From Acidobacteriota bacterium (GTDB taxonomy: Bacteria > Acidobacteriota > Terriglobia > UBA7540), in NCBI GenBank assembly GCA_021789565.1, contig JAJYJL010000348.1:1-7565 (forward strand): 7,565 bases of DNA. Reading direction: 5' to 3'. Position numbers and translations under genes: made by a program. The notes beneath the pieces are model-generated. The model was not told where the DNA came from. It was given only the letters and a program-made list of their open reading frames with translations, and made no database searches. This document shows, one piece after another, positions 1 to 6,462 of the stretch (its first letter is position 1; each line of letters opens with the position of its first letter).

Positions 1-1
1 C

Positions 2-685
2 GGCTCCGGCAAATCCACCCTGCTGCGCATTCTGGATGGGCTCTGCTTCCCGGACGAAGGGACGGTCCGTTTCTGTGGCAAACCGTTGACCGAAGAAAGC
101 ATCCAGAACGATGGCTTTGGACTGGATTTCCGCCGCCGCGTCGGACTCGTCTTCCAGAATCCCGACGTTCAGCTCTTTTCACCCACGGTTTTTGACGAGG
201 TGGCCTTCGGGCCGCTGCAGCTTCGATGGCCGGCCGATCAGGTCCGCAGGAAAATTGCCGAAACCCTCGAGATGCTGGAGATTACCCATCTGAAGGACCG
301 TTCGCCGCATCATCTCTCGATGGGCGAGAAGAAGCGAGTAGCGCTGGCTTCGGTGCTTATTCTGGACCCGGAAATCCTCCTGCTCGACGAGCCCACGGCA
401 GCACTTGATCCCAAAAGCGCCAGCCACATGATCGATTTCCTGGTGCAGGCCAGAGGCGGCGGCAAGACCGTCATTACCACAACGCACGATCTCGACATCG
501 TGGAAGACATCGCCGATGAATGCTTTGTTTTTCACGAAGGGCGTATCGCAGGCGCCGGCACGCCGGCGGAAATCCTGAGCGACGCCACGCTGCTGAAAAC
601 CACAGGCCTGATGCACTCGCATCTCCACGTGCACAAGACGGGCGAGGTCCACACCCATTCGCACCTGCACCGTCACGAACATTGA
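2..685 (+). CDS. cbiO: Cobalt/nickel ECF transporter ATPase, CbiO type (5' end missing)
   Basis: This is the ATP-hydrolysing subunit of an energy-coupling-factor ABC importer, which acts on the cytoplasmic face of the membrane with CbiQ/CbiM-type partners. The reading frame is open from base 2, so the gene begins upstream of the window. The visible 227 residues start inside Walker A (GSGKST, fragment residues 1-6). They continue with the Q-loop (VFQNPDVQLFSP, Gln52), the signature LSMGEKKR (105-112), Walker B ILLLDEP (Asp129, Glu130) and the H-loop TTTHD (His162). Compared with the family, roughly 35-45 N-terminal residues are missing. The QNPDxQLFxPTVxDEVAFGP pattern is typical of CbiO/EcfA proteins. 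The last 23 residues contain ten histidines in HxHxH patterns, which favours cobalt or nickel over a vitamin as substrate; this is inference. Partner genes would lie upstream, outside the window. Confidence is high for an ECF ATPase and moderate for the metal. Confidence 0.9.
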   Translation, partial: GSGKSTLLRILDGLCFPDEGTVRFCGKPLTEESIQNDGFGLDFRRRVGLVFQNPDVQLFSPTVFDEVAFGPLQLRWPADQVRRKIAETLEMLEITHLKDRSPHHLSMGEKKRVALASVLILDPEILLLDEPTAALDPKSASHMIDFLVQARGGGKTVITTTHDLDIVEDIADECFVFHEGRIAGAGTPAEILSDATLLKTTGLMHSHLHVHKTGEVHTHSHLHRHEH

Positions 686-749
686 AAGGCCTCCGGTCGG
701 CTGAAATGGGGACTCGTCCCGGCAAGATGCAGATGCTGCTGCGATTTGA

Positions 750-783
750 TATAACGGGTTTGCATTTTGCGTTCTTTGCAAAG
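750..783 (+). promoter_or_regulatory. Possible promoter -10 and palindromic operator upstream of the rhamnosidase
   Basis: The 136-base gap between the ATPase stop and the rhamnosidase start holds a -10-like hexamer TATAAC (750-755), with no convincing -35 box at normal spacing. About 20 bases downstream is the perfect 10-base palindrome CTTTGCAAAG (774-783). If transcription starts near 762, the palindrome would lie just after the start point, where a repressor could act. A half-copy TTTGCA lies at 759-764. The gap has no clear intrinsic terminator for the upstream ATPase gene, so read-through is possible. This is a visual match only. Confidence 0.25.
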
Positions 784-821
784 CGATGCCAGTTCACCCC
801 GCACATTGAAGGCAGGAATTC

Positions 822-3302
822 ATGAATCGCAGACAACTGTTGGCACTATGCGGAAGTTCTTTACTCGTCCGGGGCGGAAGGGTTTCTCTCGCCAAAGATG
901 TTGTGCCTGGAACTTCGGCCGGCCCCGCGGCGGCAGCCCACGCCTTCTTTCAGATCGCGAAGCCCGTATGGCCCAAAGGCCGGGAAACTGAAATGAATCT
1001 GTCCGTCGGATTTCGAACGGTCCTCGAGCCGCCGCGCGGGGAGCCGGTGTTTTTGCGAGCGGCCGCCTCTACGCTGTACCGGTTTTTCGTGAATGGGGAG
1101 TTCAAGGGCTATGGCCCGGCGCGCGGCCCTCATGGCGACTACCGTGTGGATGAGTGGGACATCACTCGAGACCTCTCGCCGGGAACCAACCTGGTGGCCA
1201 TTGAAGTCGCAGGATATAACATCAACAGCTTTTACATCTTGAACCAGCCGTCTTTTCTTCAGGCAGAGATTGCAGCGGGGTCGGAAATTCTTGCCGCGAC
1301 CGGCAACAATGCAAAGCCCTTCGAAGCGAAAATGCTTTCCCATCGAGTGCAAAAAGTCGAGCGATATTCCTTCCAGCGTGCCTTCAGCGAGGTTTACCAT
1401 CTTCGGTCTGGCGTCGATGACTGGCGGAGCGATCCGAAACAAGAATTCCGCCCGGAGGTTTGCAGCGTTTCAGGCGAAAAGCAGCTCATTCCCCGCCGTG
1501 TGCCCTACCCACAATTCAACCGCCGGCAACCCGAGTTGTGCATCATGCAAGGAAGCGTCACTGCATCAGCACCCGTTGACAAGTTGTGGAAGCCGCGCTT
1601 TATGACGGACATCGGGCCGGAGCTGCTGGGCTTTACCGAAAAGCAGATTGCGGTGGTCCCATCCTTTGATTTGCAACGCGTTGCAAACAGCGACACCACA
1701 AAGCTGAATGAACCCTACTCCTGGATATCATCTTTCCCGCTTTCAGCAAAGACCTTTCACATCTTCGATTTTGGGACCGACCTGACCGGCTTTATTGGCG
1801 CGCGGGTCAAGGCGCGCACATCAACCCGTCTATACCTGACTTTCGACGAGATGCTGGTGAACGGCGATATCGATTTCAAACGGCTGGAAACGGTCAACAT
1901 CATTGCCTATGAATTGGGTCCGGGCGACTACCGCCTGGAGTCGTTTGAACCTTACACGCTCCGATTTCTCAAATTCCTGGCGTTGGAAGGCGACTGCGAG
2001 ATTTCGCAAATTTACCTTCGTGAGTACGTGAATCCAACCGTCTGGACGGCGCATTTTGATTCCAGCGACGAAGGCCTGAACCTGCTTTTTGCCGCAGGCC
2101 GGGAAACTTTTCGGCAAAATTCCGTCGACCTTTTTATGGACTGCCCTTCGCGCGAGCGCGCAGGCTGGCTCTGCGACAGCTACTTTACGTCGCGCGTGGA
2201 ACACCGGCTGAGCGGCGGCTCAACTGTGGAGGATGTGTTCTTTCAGAACTTCCTTCTACCCAAAAGCTTTGCCCATTTGCCGGAGGGAATGCTGCCCATG
2301 TGTTATCCCGCCGACCACTACAATGGGCAGTTCATCCCCAACTGGGCGTTGTGGTTCATTCTGCAGTTGCAGGAATATCTCGGGCGCAGCGGCAACTGCA
2401 AAATGATTGCCGCACTGCGGCCCAAGATCGTCAAATTGTTCGAGTATTTTCGGCCCTTCCTGAACCAGGACGGCTTGCTGGAAAGTCTGAAAGGGTGGGT
2501 CTTCATCGAATGGTCCGCGGCAAACGATTACACGCAGGACGTCAACTATCCCACCAATATGCTTTACGCGGCGGCGCTGGAGGCCGCGGGGAAAATGTAT
2601 GAAATTCCGGCATGGGTGGAGCAGGCTGGAGCGGTGCGCGAAGCCATCCGGAAGCAGTCCTTCGACGGCCAGTTTTTTGTGGATAACGCGGTCCGGAAAG
2701 GCGGGAAGCTGGTCCCGACGCGCAACCGCACCGAGACCTGCCAGTATTATGCCTTCTACCTTGGCACGGCCTCGCCCGTCACTTGCAGCAAGCTCTGGGA
2801 TGTTCTGGTCAAGGACTTCGGACCCTCCCGCAAAAAGACGCAGCGCTACCCGGACGTCCCCGCTTCCAATGCCTTCATTGGCAACATCCTGCGGCTTGAG
2901 CTTCTGTCGCGTTACGGATCGTGCCAGCAGTTGATCGACGAATCCAGGGAATATCTGTTATACATGGCCGAGCGTACCGGAACTCTGTGGGAGAACATTG
3001 ATACACGGGCCAGCCTCGATCATGGCTTTGCGTCGCACATTGTCAACGTGCTCTATCGCGATGTTCTGGGGCTCTACCAGGTCGATTGGGTAAAGAAGCA
3101 GGTTCATCTGCGGTTTACAGACGCGGAACTGAGTTCGTGCGAAGGGCGGGTGCCTGTCCCGGAAGGGGCGGTCTCGCTGCGATGGAAGAAACAGAACGGA
3201 AAACTTGCCTACCAGCTCGATGTTCCCGCGGGCTACACGGTCACGATTGAGAACAAAGGCGGTCTGGCGCTGGAACCTTTGGCCATGTCGCATGAAATCT
3301 AG
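822..3302 (+). CDS. Exported GH78-type alpha-L-rhamnosidase-like glycoside hydrolase
   Basis: The 826-residue protein probably removes terminal alpha-L-rhamnose from plant or microbial glycans outside the cytoplasm. The N-terminus MNRRQLLALCGSSLL has twin arginines (residues 3-4) and a short hydrophobic stretch, like a Tat leader. A beta-sandwich region follows (about 45-150; YRFFVNGEFKGYGPARGP, typical of the Bac_rhamnosid_N domain). A second sandwich holds FDFGTDLTGF (from 315) and FEPYTLRFLKF (375-385). The (alpha/alpha)6 catalytic barrel (about 415-750) contains DCPSRERAGWLCD, giving Asp440, Glu445 and Asp452 at the same spacing as the catalytic-site residues of characterised GH78 enzymes. 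GTLWE supplies Glu724, matching the second catalytic Glu, followed by SLDHGFAS. A C-terminal beta domain ends the protein. The ATG is supported by GAAGG (808-812) and AGGA (814-817). Length fits GH78. Substrate is inferred; a related 6-hairpin glycosidase activity is possible. The gene converges on the amidohydrolase 39 bases away. Confidence 0.88.
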   Translation: MNRRQLLALCGSSLLVRGGRVSLAKDVVPGTSAGPAAAAHAFFQIAKPVWPKGRETEMNLSVGFRTVLEPPRGEPVFLRAAASTLYRFFVNGEFKGYGPARGPHGDYRVDEWDITRDLSPGTNLVAIEVAGYNINSFYILNQPSFLQAEIAAGSEILAATGNNAKPFEAKMLSHRVQKVERYSFQRAFSEVYHLRSGVDDWRSDPKQEFRPEVCSVSGEKQLIPRRVPYPQFNRRQPELCIMQGSVTASAPVDKLWKPRFMTDIGPELLGFTEKQIAVVPSFDLQRVANSDTTKLNEPYSWISSFPLSAKTFHIFDFGTDLTGFIGARVKARTSTRLYLTFDEMLVNGDIDFKRLETVNIIAYELGPGDYRLESFEPYTLRFLKFLALEGDCEISQIYLREYVNPTVWTAHFDSSDEGLNLLFAAGRETFRQNSVDLFMDCPSRERAGWLCDSYFTSRVEHRLSGGSTVEDVFFQNFLLPKSFAHLPEGMLPMCYPADHYNGQFIPNWALWFILQLQEYLGRSGNCKMIAALRPKIVKLFEYFRPFLNQDGLLESLKGWVFIEWSAANDYTQDVNYPTNMLYAAALEAAGKMYEIPAWVEQAGAVREAIRKQSFDGQFFVDNAVRKGGKLVPTRNRTETCQYYAFYLGTASPVTCSKLWDVLVKDFGPSRKKTQRYPDVPASNAFIGNILRLELLSRYGSCQQLIDESREYLLYMAERTGTLWENIDTRASLDHGFASHIVNVLYRDVLGLYQVDWVKKQVHLRFTDAELSSCEGRVPVPEGAVSLRWKKQNGKLAYQLDVPAGYTVTIENKGGLALEPLAMSHEI

Positions 3303-3341
3303 GCTTCAGGCAAAGCCACATCGCCCGCCCACTACGAGCTT

Positions 3342-4298
3342 CTACTCTTTAAATTTCAGGCTTCGAGCATCTTGTTCGCGACCGGTTTTTTCGGTCAGCG
3401 GGCCATAAAGGTCAGGCCTCCTGGCCTTCAGATAGTCCTGCCCGCCGCTTGCCGCTATCAGCGAAGCATCCAGTTCGGCGATGACCATGTCATCGCCCGC
3501 CTTGCAGGTCTCAACCAGAATCCGCCCGTGAGGATCGAGGATCATGGAGTTGCCGGTTCGGACCTCGTCGTCGTCAACACCCACGCCGTTGCTGAAAATC
3601 AGGAACATGCCATTATCGTGAGCGCGGCTGGGAAGCCAGCGCATCAGCCACTCGCGGCCTTTGGGGCCTCGAAACTCCTGCTCGATCGCCTCCGGATCCT
3701 GCGCGCGGTTGTCCCAGAGCTGCCGGTCAATAATGCCCATCCGATGCGGGTTTCGCGTCCGGCAGCCGCCGGTCTGGTGCGGAGCAAGGAGGACCTCGGC
3801 GCCTTTGAGGGCCGTGATGCGGACGTTTTCAACCAGGTTGTTGTCATAACAGATCAGCAAGCCTGCCCGGAATCCATGCGGGGTATCAAAGACAGTGTAT
3901 TCTGAACCGCTGGATATGTGCTCACTAATAAAAGCATGGAGCTTGCGGTGGCGGCGCGCCGTGCCGTCAGGCATGGCAACCACGTAGGTGTTATAAAGTG
4001 AGCCATCCTCAGCCACTTCCACAAGGCCCGCGCCGACGGTCATCCCGTACTGTTTCGACAGGGCCATCAGTTCCTGCGTTGACGTCCCGTCAAAAACCGG
4101 TTCAGCCAGCGCAGCAAGCTCCGGGCGGGAAAGATGGCGAAGAAACCAGTAGCCCGTAATGCAGCACTCCGGGAAGAGGATAAGTTCAACCTGCTCACCC
4201 GCGGCCCGCTCGACAAATCGGCGGATCTTGTCCAGGTTGGCTCGCTTGTCGCCGGCAGCGTGTTCAAATTGAACCGAGGCAACACGGATGTTTCGCAT
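3342..4298 (-). CDS. Nitrilase-superfamily carbon-nitrogen hydrolase
   Basis: The 318-residue protein is predicted to hydrolyse a non-peptide C-N bond (amide, carbamoyl or nitrile) by the Glu-Lys-Cys mechanism, in the cytoplasm. The catalytic residues are visible: Glu44 in LILFPECCITGY, Lys119 in RHRKLHAF and Cys150 in GLLICYDNN. The N-terminal strand IRVASVQFEH and the closing NSMILDPHGRILVET segment (250-264) are also typical of the fold. No signal peptide is seen. Between LLAPHQTGG (170-178) and SRAHDNG (224-230) lies a charged, tryptophan-containing stretch of about 45 residues. It is longer than the equivalent region of compact family members such as N-carbamoylputrescine amidase or omega-amidase, and may shape the substrate pocket or oligomer contacts. 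The ATG has AGGAG (complement of 4307-4311) at 8 bases. An ATG 7 bases upstream is out of frame. The substrate cannot be told from sequence alone. Confidence 0.88.
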   Translation of the reverse strand: MRNIRVASVQFEHAAGDKRANLDKIRRFVERAAGEQVELILFPECCITGYWFLRHLSRPELAALAEPVFDGTSTQELMALSKQYGMTVGAGLVEVAEDGSLYNTYVVAMPDGTARRHRKLHAFISEHISSGSEYTVFDTPHGFRAGLLICYDNNLVENVRITALKGAEVLLAPHQTGGCRTRNPHRMGIIDRQLWDNRAQDPEAIEQEFRGPKGREWLMRWLPSRAHDNGMFLIFSNGVGVDDDEVRTGNSMILDPHGRILVETCKAGDDMVIAELDASLIAASGGQDYLKARRPDLYGPLTEKTGREQDARSLKFKE

Positions 4299-4408
4299 TC
4301 AGCATGCTCCTGCCAGGAAAAGCGCGCTGTGGCGCGGCGTCCCGGGTTTAAGATTGAAGCACCCTAACGGAAAGCCAGGGCGATCATAACGTAATCATGT
4401 TCAGTGGC

Positions 4409-4436
4409 ATTATATATCAGCGATGATTGTTGCTAC
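4409..4436 (-). promoter_or_regulatory. Possible promoter of the amidohydrolase gene
   Basis: Read on the minus strand, a perfect TATAAT (complement of 4409-4414) sits in an AT-rich patch. A weak -35-like GTAGCA (complement of 4431-4436) lies 16 bases upstream. Transcription would begin near 4402 and give a leader of about 100 bases before the ATG at 4298. The -10 is good and the -35 is poor. Confidence 0.3.
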
Positions 4437-4576
4437 GAGGGCGCCCAGGCATTCAAGAGCTTGCTTGTTACGCATGCTCGCTCCACGTCTCTCTTGCAGG
4501 AGGGGCGCAAAGAACCTGACCAAGGTCGGATCGGGCATTGGCTTACCGCAACATCACGAAGCTACAGGGAGAACTG

Positions 4577-4719
4577 ATGTATCGGGGGATTCATTGGATC
4601 ACAAACATTCTCGTCGAGATTTTCTGCGCGCCGTCATCGGGACAAGCGGCCCGCTGGCCATGAGGTTCGGCCCGCATAGCAGATACCTCAAAAGTGCTGT
4701 GCCGGCAACGGAACACTGA
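4577..4719 (+). pseudogene. Orphan Tat signal peptide, probable broken 5' end of an exported-protein gene
   Basis: One frame encodes HSRRDFLRAVIGTSGPLAM, a near-perfect Tat export signal with the SRRxFLR core, but it stops at 4717-4719 after only about 20 more residues. No mature domain follows. In that frame the closest start is TTG at 4594, behind a GGGGG run at 4584-4588. A better start is ATG 4577 with AGGGAG (4566-4571) at 5 bases, but that ATG is in another frame and ends after 28 codons. Adding a single G to the five-G run would join this ATG to the Tat signal as MYRGDSLDHKHSRRDFLRA. I therefore read it as the leftover start of a Tat-exported protein with at least one frameshift and the body lost or scrambled. 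A genuine 41-residue peptide from TTG 4594, or a sequencing error in the G run, are alternatives. Confidence 0.4.
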
Positions 4720-4850
4720 CAAAGGAAGTTCAGCAGCCAATCCCTGCCCCTCTGCTGCCTGGACCCATCCTGCGTCGGACTGTTGAAAGTTGGCACGCCC
4801 GGTCAGAAAGGTGGTTCAAGCGCCGGGAAGTTGTATATTGTTCTGCTTTG

Positions 4851-4876
4851 CAAAACTCGCAACTGTTCAGCGAGTT
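4851..4876 (-). terminator. Possible intrinsic terminator of the TPR gene
   Basis: On the minus strand AACTCGC and GCGAGTT (complements of 4870-4876 and 4854-4860) form a 7-base-pair stem around a 9-base loop. The stem ends in a short run of four T before GC. The TGA stop codon (complement of 4867-4869) lies at the edge of the loop, so the hairpin overlaps the end of the gene. The T-tract is short, so termination may be weak. Confidence 0.4.
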
Positions 4877-6318
4877 GAGAGATTGCCGGCAGGCTGATCG
4901 CGAGGTGGGTTTTTGCCCAGAGCCTTCATGTCCCGTTCAATATTCGCTGCCAGCGTTTCCTGATGTTGAGCAAGGGCTTGAGCGTGCGCCATATTTAGAT
5001 AGCGCAGCGCACTCTGGCGGTCGCCTGCTCGCCCATAGGTGGCACCCAAAGCATATAGGTAAACCGGAGCCCGCGAATCCTCACTGAGGGCTTCATGAAA
5101 GTGGTGAATCGCCTCAGCATACTTTTCCTCATTCACCAAGATTTTCCCTATCTGGAAATGTGCCTCGGGATAACCGGGCTTTTCCTGTAAGGCTTCCCTG
5201 AACTCGGTGAGTGCCTGACTCAAATGTCCTTGTCCTTCAAATGCCAGGCCGAGATCAAGGTGCGCTTCGGGATAGTCAGATCGAATCCGCAGGGCATCCT
5301 TGAACACCTGCTCGGCTTCCTGATACTGCTGTTGATCCAGAAGGATAATGCCGTAGTTATAGCGAGCTTGTGGAAACGAGTTCGGGGCCAGGCTGGCAAC
5401 TTCCTGGTACTGGTGCTTCGCCTTCGCTGCCATTCCCAACCTCCCGTAAAGAATAATGAGATTCGAATGAGCCATCACGAGGCTTGGGTCAAGCCGCACA
5501 GCTTCTTCCTGCTCTTGGACGGCCGCCTCTAAATGTCCGGCCTGGGCCAGTACAACTCCTCGATCGAGATGAGAATTTGCATCACGGTTGAGCGCCCACA
5601 TCGCGTCGCGCAGCGGGTCCGGAACAGGAGGCAGCAGGTTTGAATGCTGCGCATAGAGCCGGAGTTCCTGCTTCGCTTCATCCGCATGACCCTGTTGCTG
5701 GTAAACTCTGGCCAGGGCATAATGCGCCGCTCCGTAATATGGGAATAATGTGCACGCACGCTGGAAGCACTTCATCGCCTTGCTCATTTTTCCTTCGTTC
5801 GCATAAATTCTGCCCAGGCCAAAATATGCTTCCGCCGATTCCGGCCAGGTTGCGAGGACGTTCTTGTAAACTCGTTCGCTTTCGGGCTCTTTGCGCAAAC
5901 TGAGCAGCGCCAGGGCAAGATCCAATTCAGCGGCGACATAGTGAGGCTTGAGCACAAGAGCCTGTCTCAAGGCAATGATAGCTTGAACATTCTGCTTTTG
6001 ATTAACGCGGAGCGAGCCCAGATAGTACAGCCACCGAAACTCGCGCGGCTGCAAGAGATGAGCACGCTGATAGCACTGGACTGCATCTCCGGACCGGTGG
6101 TAAAGGTCCAGCAGCATACATAGCTTTCCTACGGCCTCGGGATCGCTTGGGTTCTTCAGCGCGGCTTTGTAGGCCCGCTGAACTTGAGCCCGCGTTTCAG
6201 GTGGAAAGGTATCAGCCTTAACATTCGGGATGGGTGGCAACGAGCCCTTGGCTTCAACGAACGGAAATAGGACCAGCCACAGGCTAAGCAGTGTGGCTGC
6301 CATAACCTGCCTGCTCAT
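4867..6318 (-). CDS. Exported tetratricopeptide-repeat (TPR) protein paired with an FG-GAP protein
   Basis: The 483-residue protein is probably a periplasmic scaffold. I start it at ATG 6318 because the product then opens with a clear Sec signal peptide, MSRQVMAATLLSLWLVLFPF, with likely cleavage after VEA (residue 23). A TTG start at 6423 would add 35 residues and bury that signal. About eleven TPR units follow: five at about 60-227 and six at about 247-450. Consensus pieces include AYFGLGRIYANEGKMSKAM and YPEAHLDLGLAFEGQGHL. The two arrays are separated by a proline-rich spacer, LLPPVPDPLRDAMWALNRD (228-246). A charged tail ends the protein. TPR arrays bind other proteins; no catalytic domain is visible. 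The gene diverges from the FG-GAP gene, and such neighbours recur in Acidobacteriota-type genomes, so the two products may work together (inference). The specific role is unknown. Confidence 0.85.
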   Translation of the reverse strand: MSRQVMAATLLSLWLVLFPFVEAKGSLPPIPNVKADTFPPETRAQVQRAYKAALKNPSDPEAVGKLCMLLDLYHRSGDAVQCYQRAHLLQPREFRWLYYLGSLRVNQKQNVQAIIALRQALVLKPHYVAAELDLALALLSLRKEPESERVYKNVLATWPESAEAYFGLGRIYANEGKMSKAMKCFQRACTLFPYYGAAHYALARVYQQQGHADEAKQELRLYAQHSNLLPPVPDPLRDAMWALNRDANSHLDRGVVLAQAGHLEAAVQEQEEAVRLDPSLVMAHSNLIILYGRLGMAAKAKHQYQEVASLAPNSFPQARYNYGIILLDQQQYQEAEQVFKDALRIRSDYPEAHLDLGLAFEGQGHLSQALTEFREALQEKPGYPEAHFQIGKILVNEEKYAEAIHHFHEALSEDSRAPVYLYALGATYGRAGDRQSALRYLNMAHAQALAQHQETLAANIERDMKALGKNPPRDQPAGNLSTR

Positions 6319-6324
6319 AGAAAG

Positions 6325-6354
6325 ATTTTCAGGCTGGACCACCGAAAAAGTCAA
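6325..6354 (-). promoter_or_regulatory. Possible promoter of the TPR gene, compatible with leaderless translation
   Basis: On the minus strand TTGACT (complement of 6349-6354, five of six consensus bases) lies 18 bases before GAAAAT (complement of 6325-6330, four of six). Transcription would start at about 6318-6319, that is at the A of the chosen ATG. No Shine-Dalgarno sequence precedes that ATG, which fits a leaderless transcript. The evidence is limited to the sequence match. Confidence 0.25.
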
Positions 6355-6411
6355 ACCCAAAGCTCGACTGCCGGACTCCCATAGCAACGCGCGATCTTGA
6401 CCGATTTTCTT

Positions 6412-6462
6412 ATGAAGTGGCAAGATAGTCCCATGCGCAAAGAGGGGAAAGACGTCTGGTAA
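6412..6462 (+). other. Possible leader ORF overlapping the FG-GAP gene start
   Basis: ATG 6412 opens a 16-codon frame (MKWQDSPMRKEGKDVW) with an internal ATG at 6433. Its TAA (6460-6462) shares its final A with the ATG of the FG-GAP gene (TAATG). Such an overlap can couple translation of two frames. The best Shine-Dalgarno-like GAGGGG (6442-6447) is about 14 bases from the main ATG, which is long, so coupling would help explain initiation there. A frame this short can easily arise by chance. Confidence 0.15.

Larger units (their letters stand above)
4299..4866. other. 568-base region without an intact recognisable gene
   Basis: This stretch separates the amidohydrolase start from the TPR gene stop. 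It contains the amidohydrolase ribosome-binding site and promoter candidate, a small stem (CGCGC at 4323-4327 with GCGCG at 4332-4336) in the leader, and a short Tat-signal ORF with signs of frame breakage (4577-4719). The right end holds the hairpin after the TPR gene. No tRNA fold, transposase fragment or direct terminal repeats were seen. A plus-strand frame stays open from 4680 to 5087 but carries no motif I recognise, and it runs antisense through the 3' end of the TPR gene. The layout fits the decayed remains of a gene, although a simple spacer is also possible. Confidence 0.5.

Noticed and set aside
709..720. GGGA-CTCG-TCCC hairpin after the ATPase gene
   Set aside because: A four-pair stem with no following T-run is too weak to call a terminator.
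179..781. Minus-strand 200-residue open frame
   Set aside because: It lies antisense to the CbiO ATPase motifs and matches no family; it is a product of GC-rich codon bias.
846..857. Possible lipoprotein lipobox around Cys10 of the rhamnosidase (LALC)
   Set aside because: The residue before Cys is Leu rather than Gly, Ala or Ser, and the hydrophobic stretch before it is too short.
3302..3317. GGCTT/AAGCC hairpin between the convergent genes
   Set aside because: The stem has only five pairs, includes the last base of the stop codon and has no T-run on either strand, so it does not support a terminator call.
3372..3905. Plus-strand 177-residue open frame
   Set aside because: It is antisense to the amidohydrolase, whose catalytic Glu, Lys and Cys are all intact on the other strand.
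4848..5087. Plus-strand 79-residue open frame
   Set aside because: It mostly overlaps the TPR gene in antisense and shows no recognisable motif.
6319..6423. TTG start at 6423 adding 35 residues to the TPR protein
   Set aside because: The extension lacks a good ribosome-binding site and would place the hydrophobic signal peptide internally; ATG 6318 gives a normal Sec signal.
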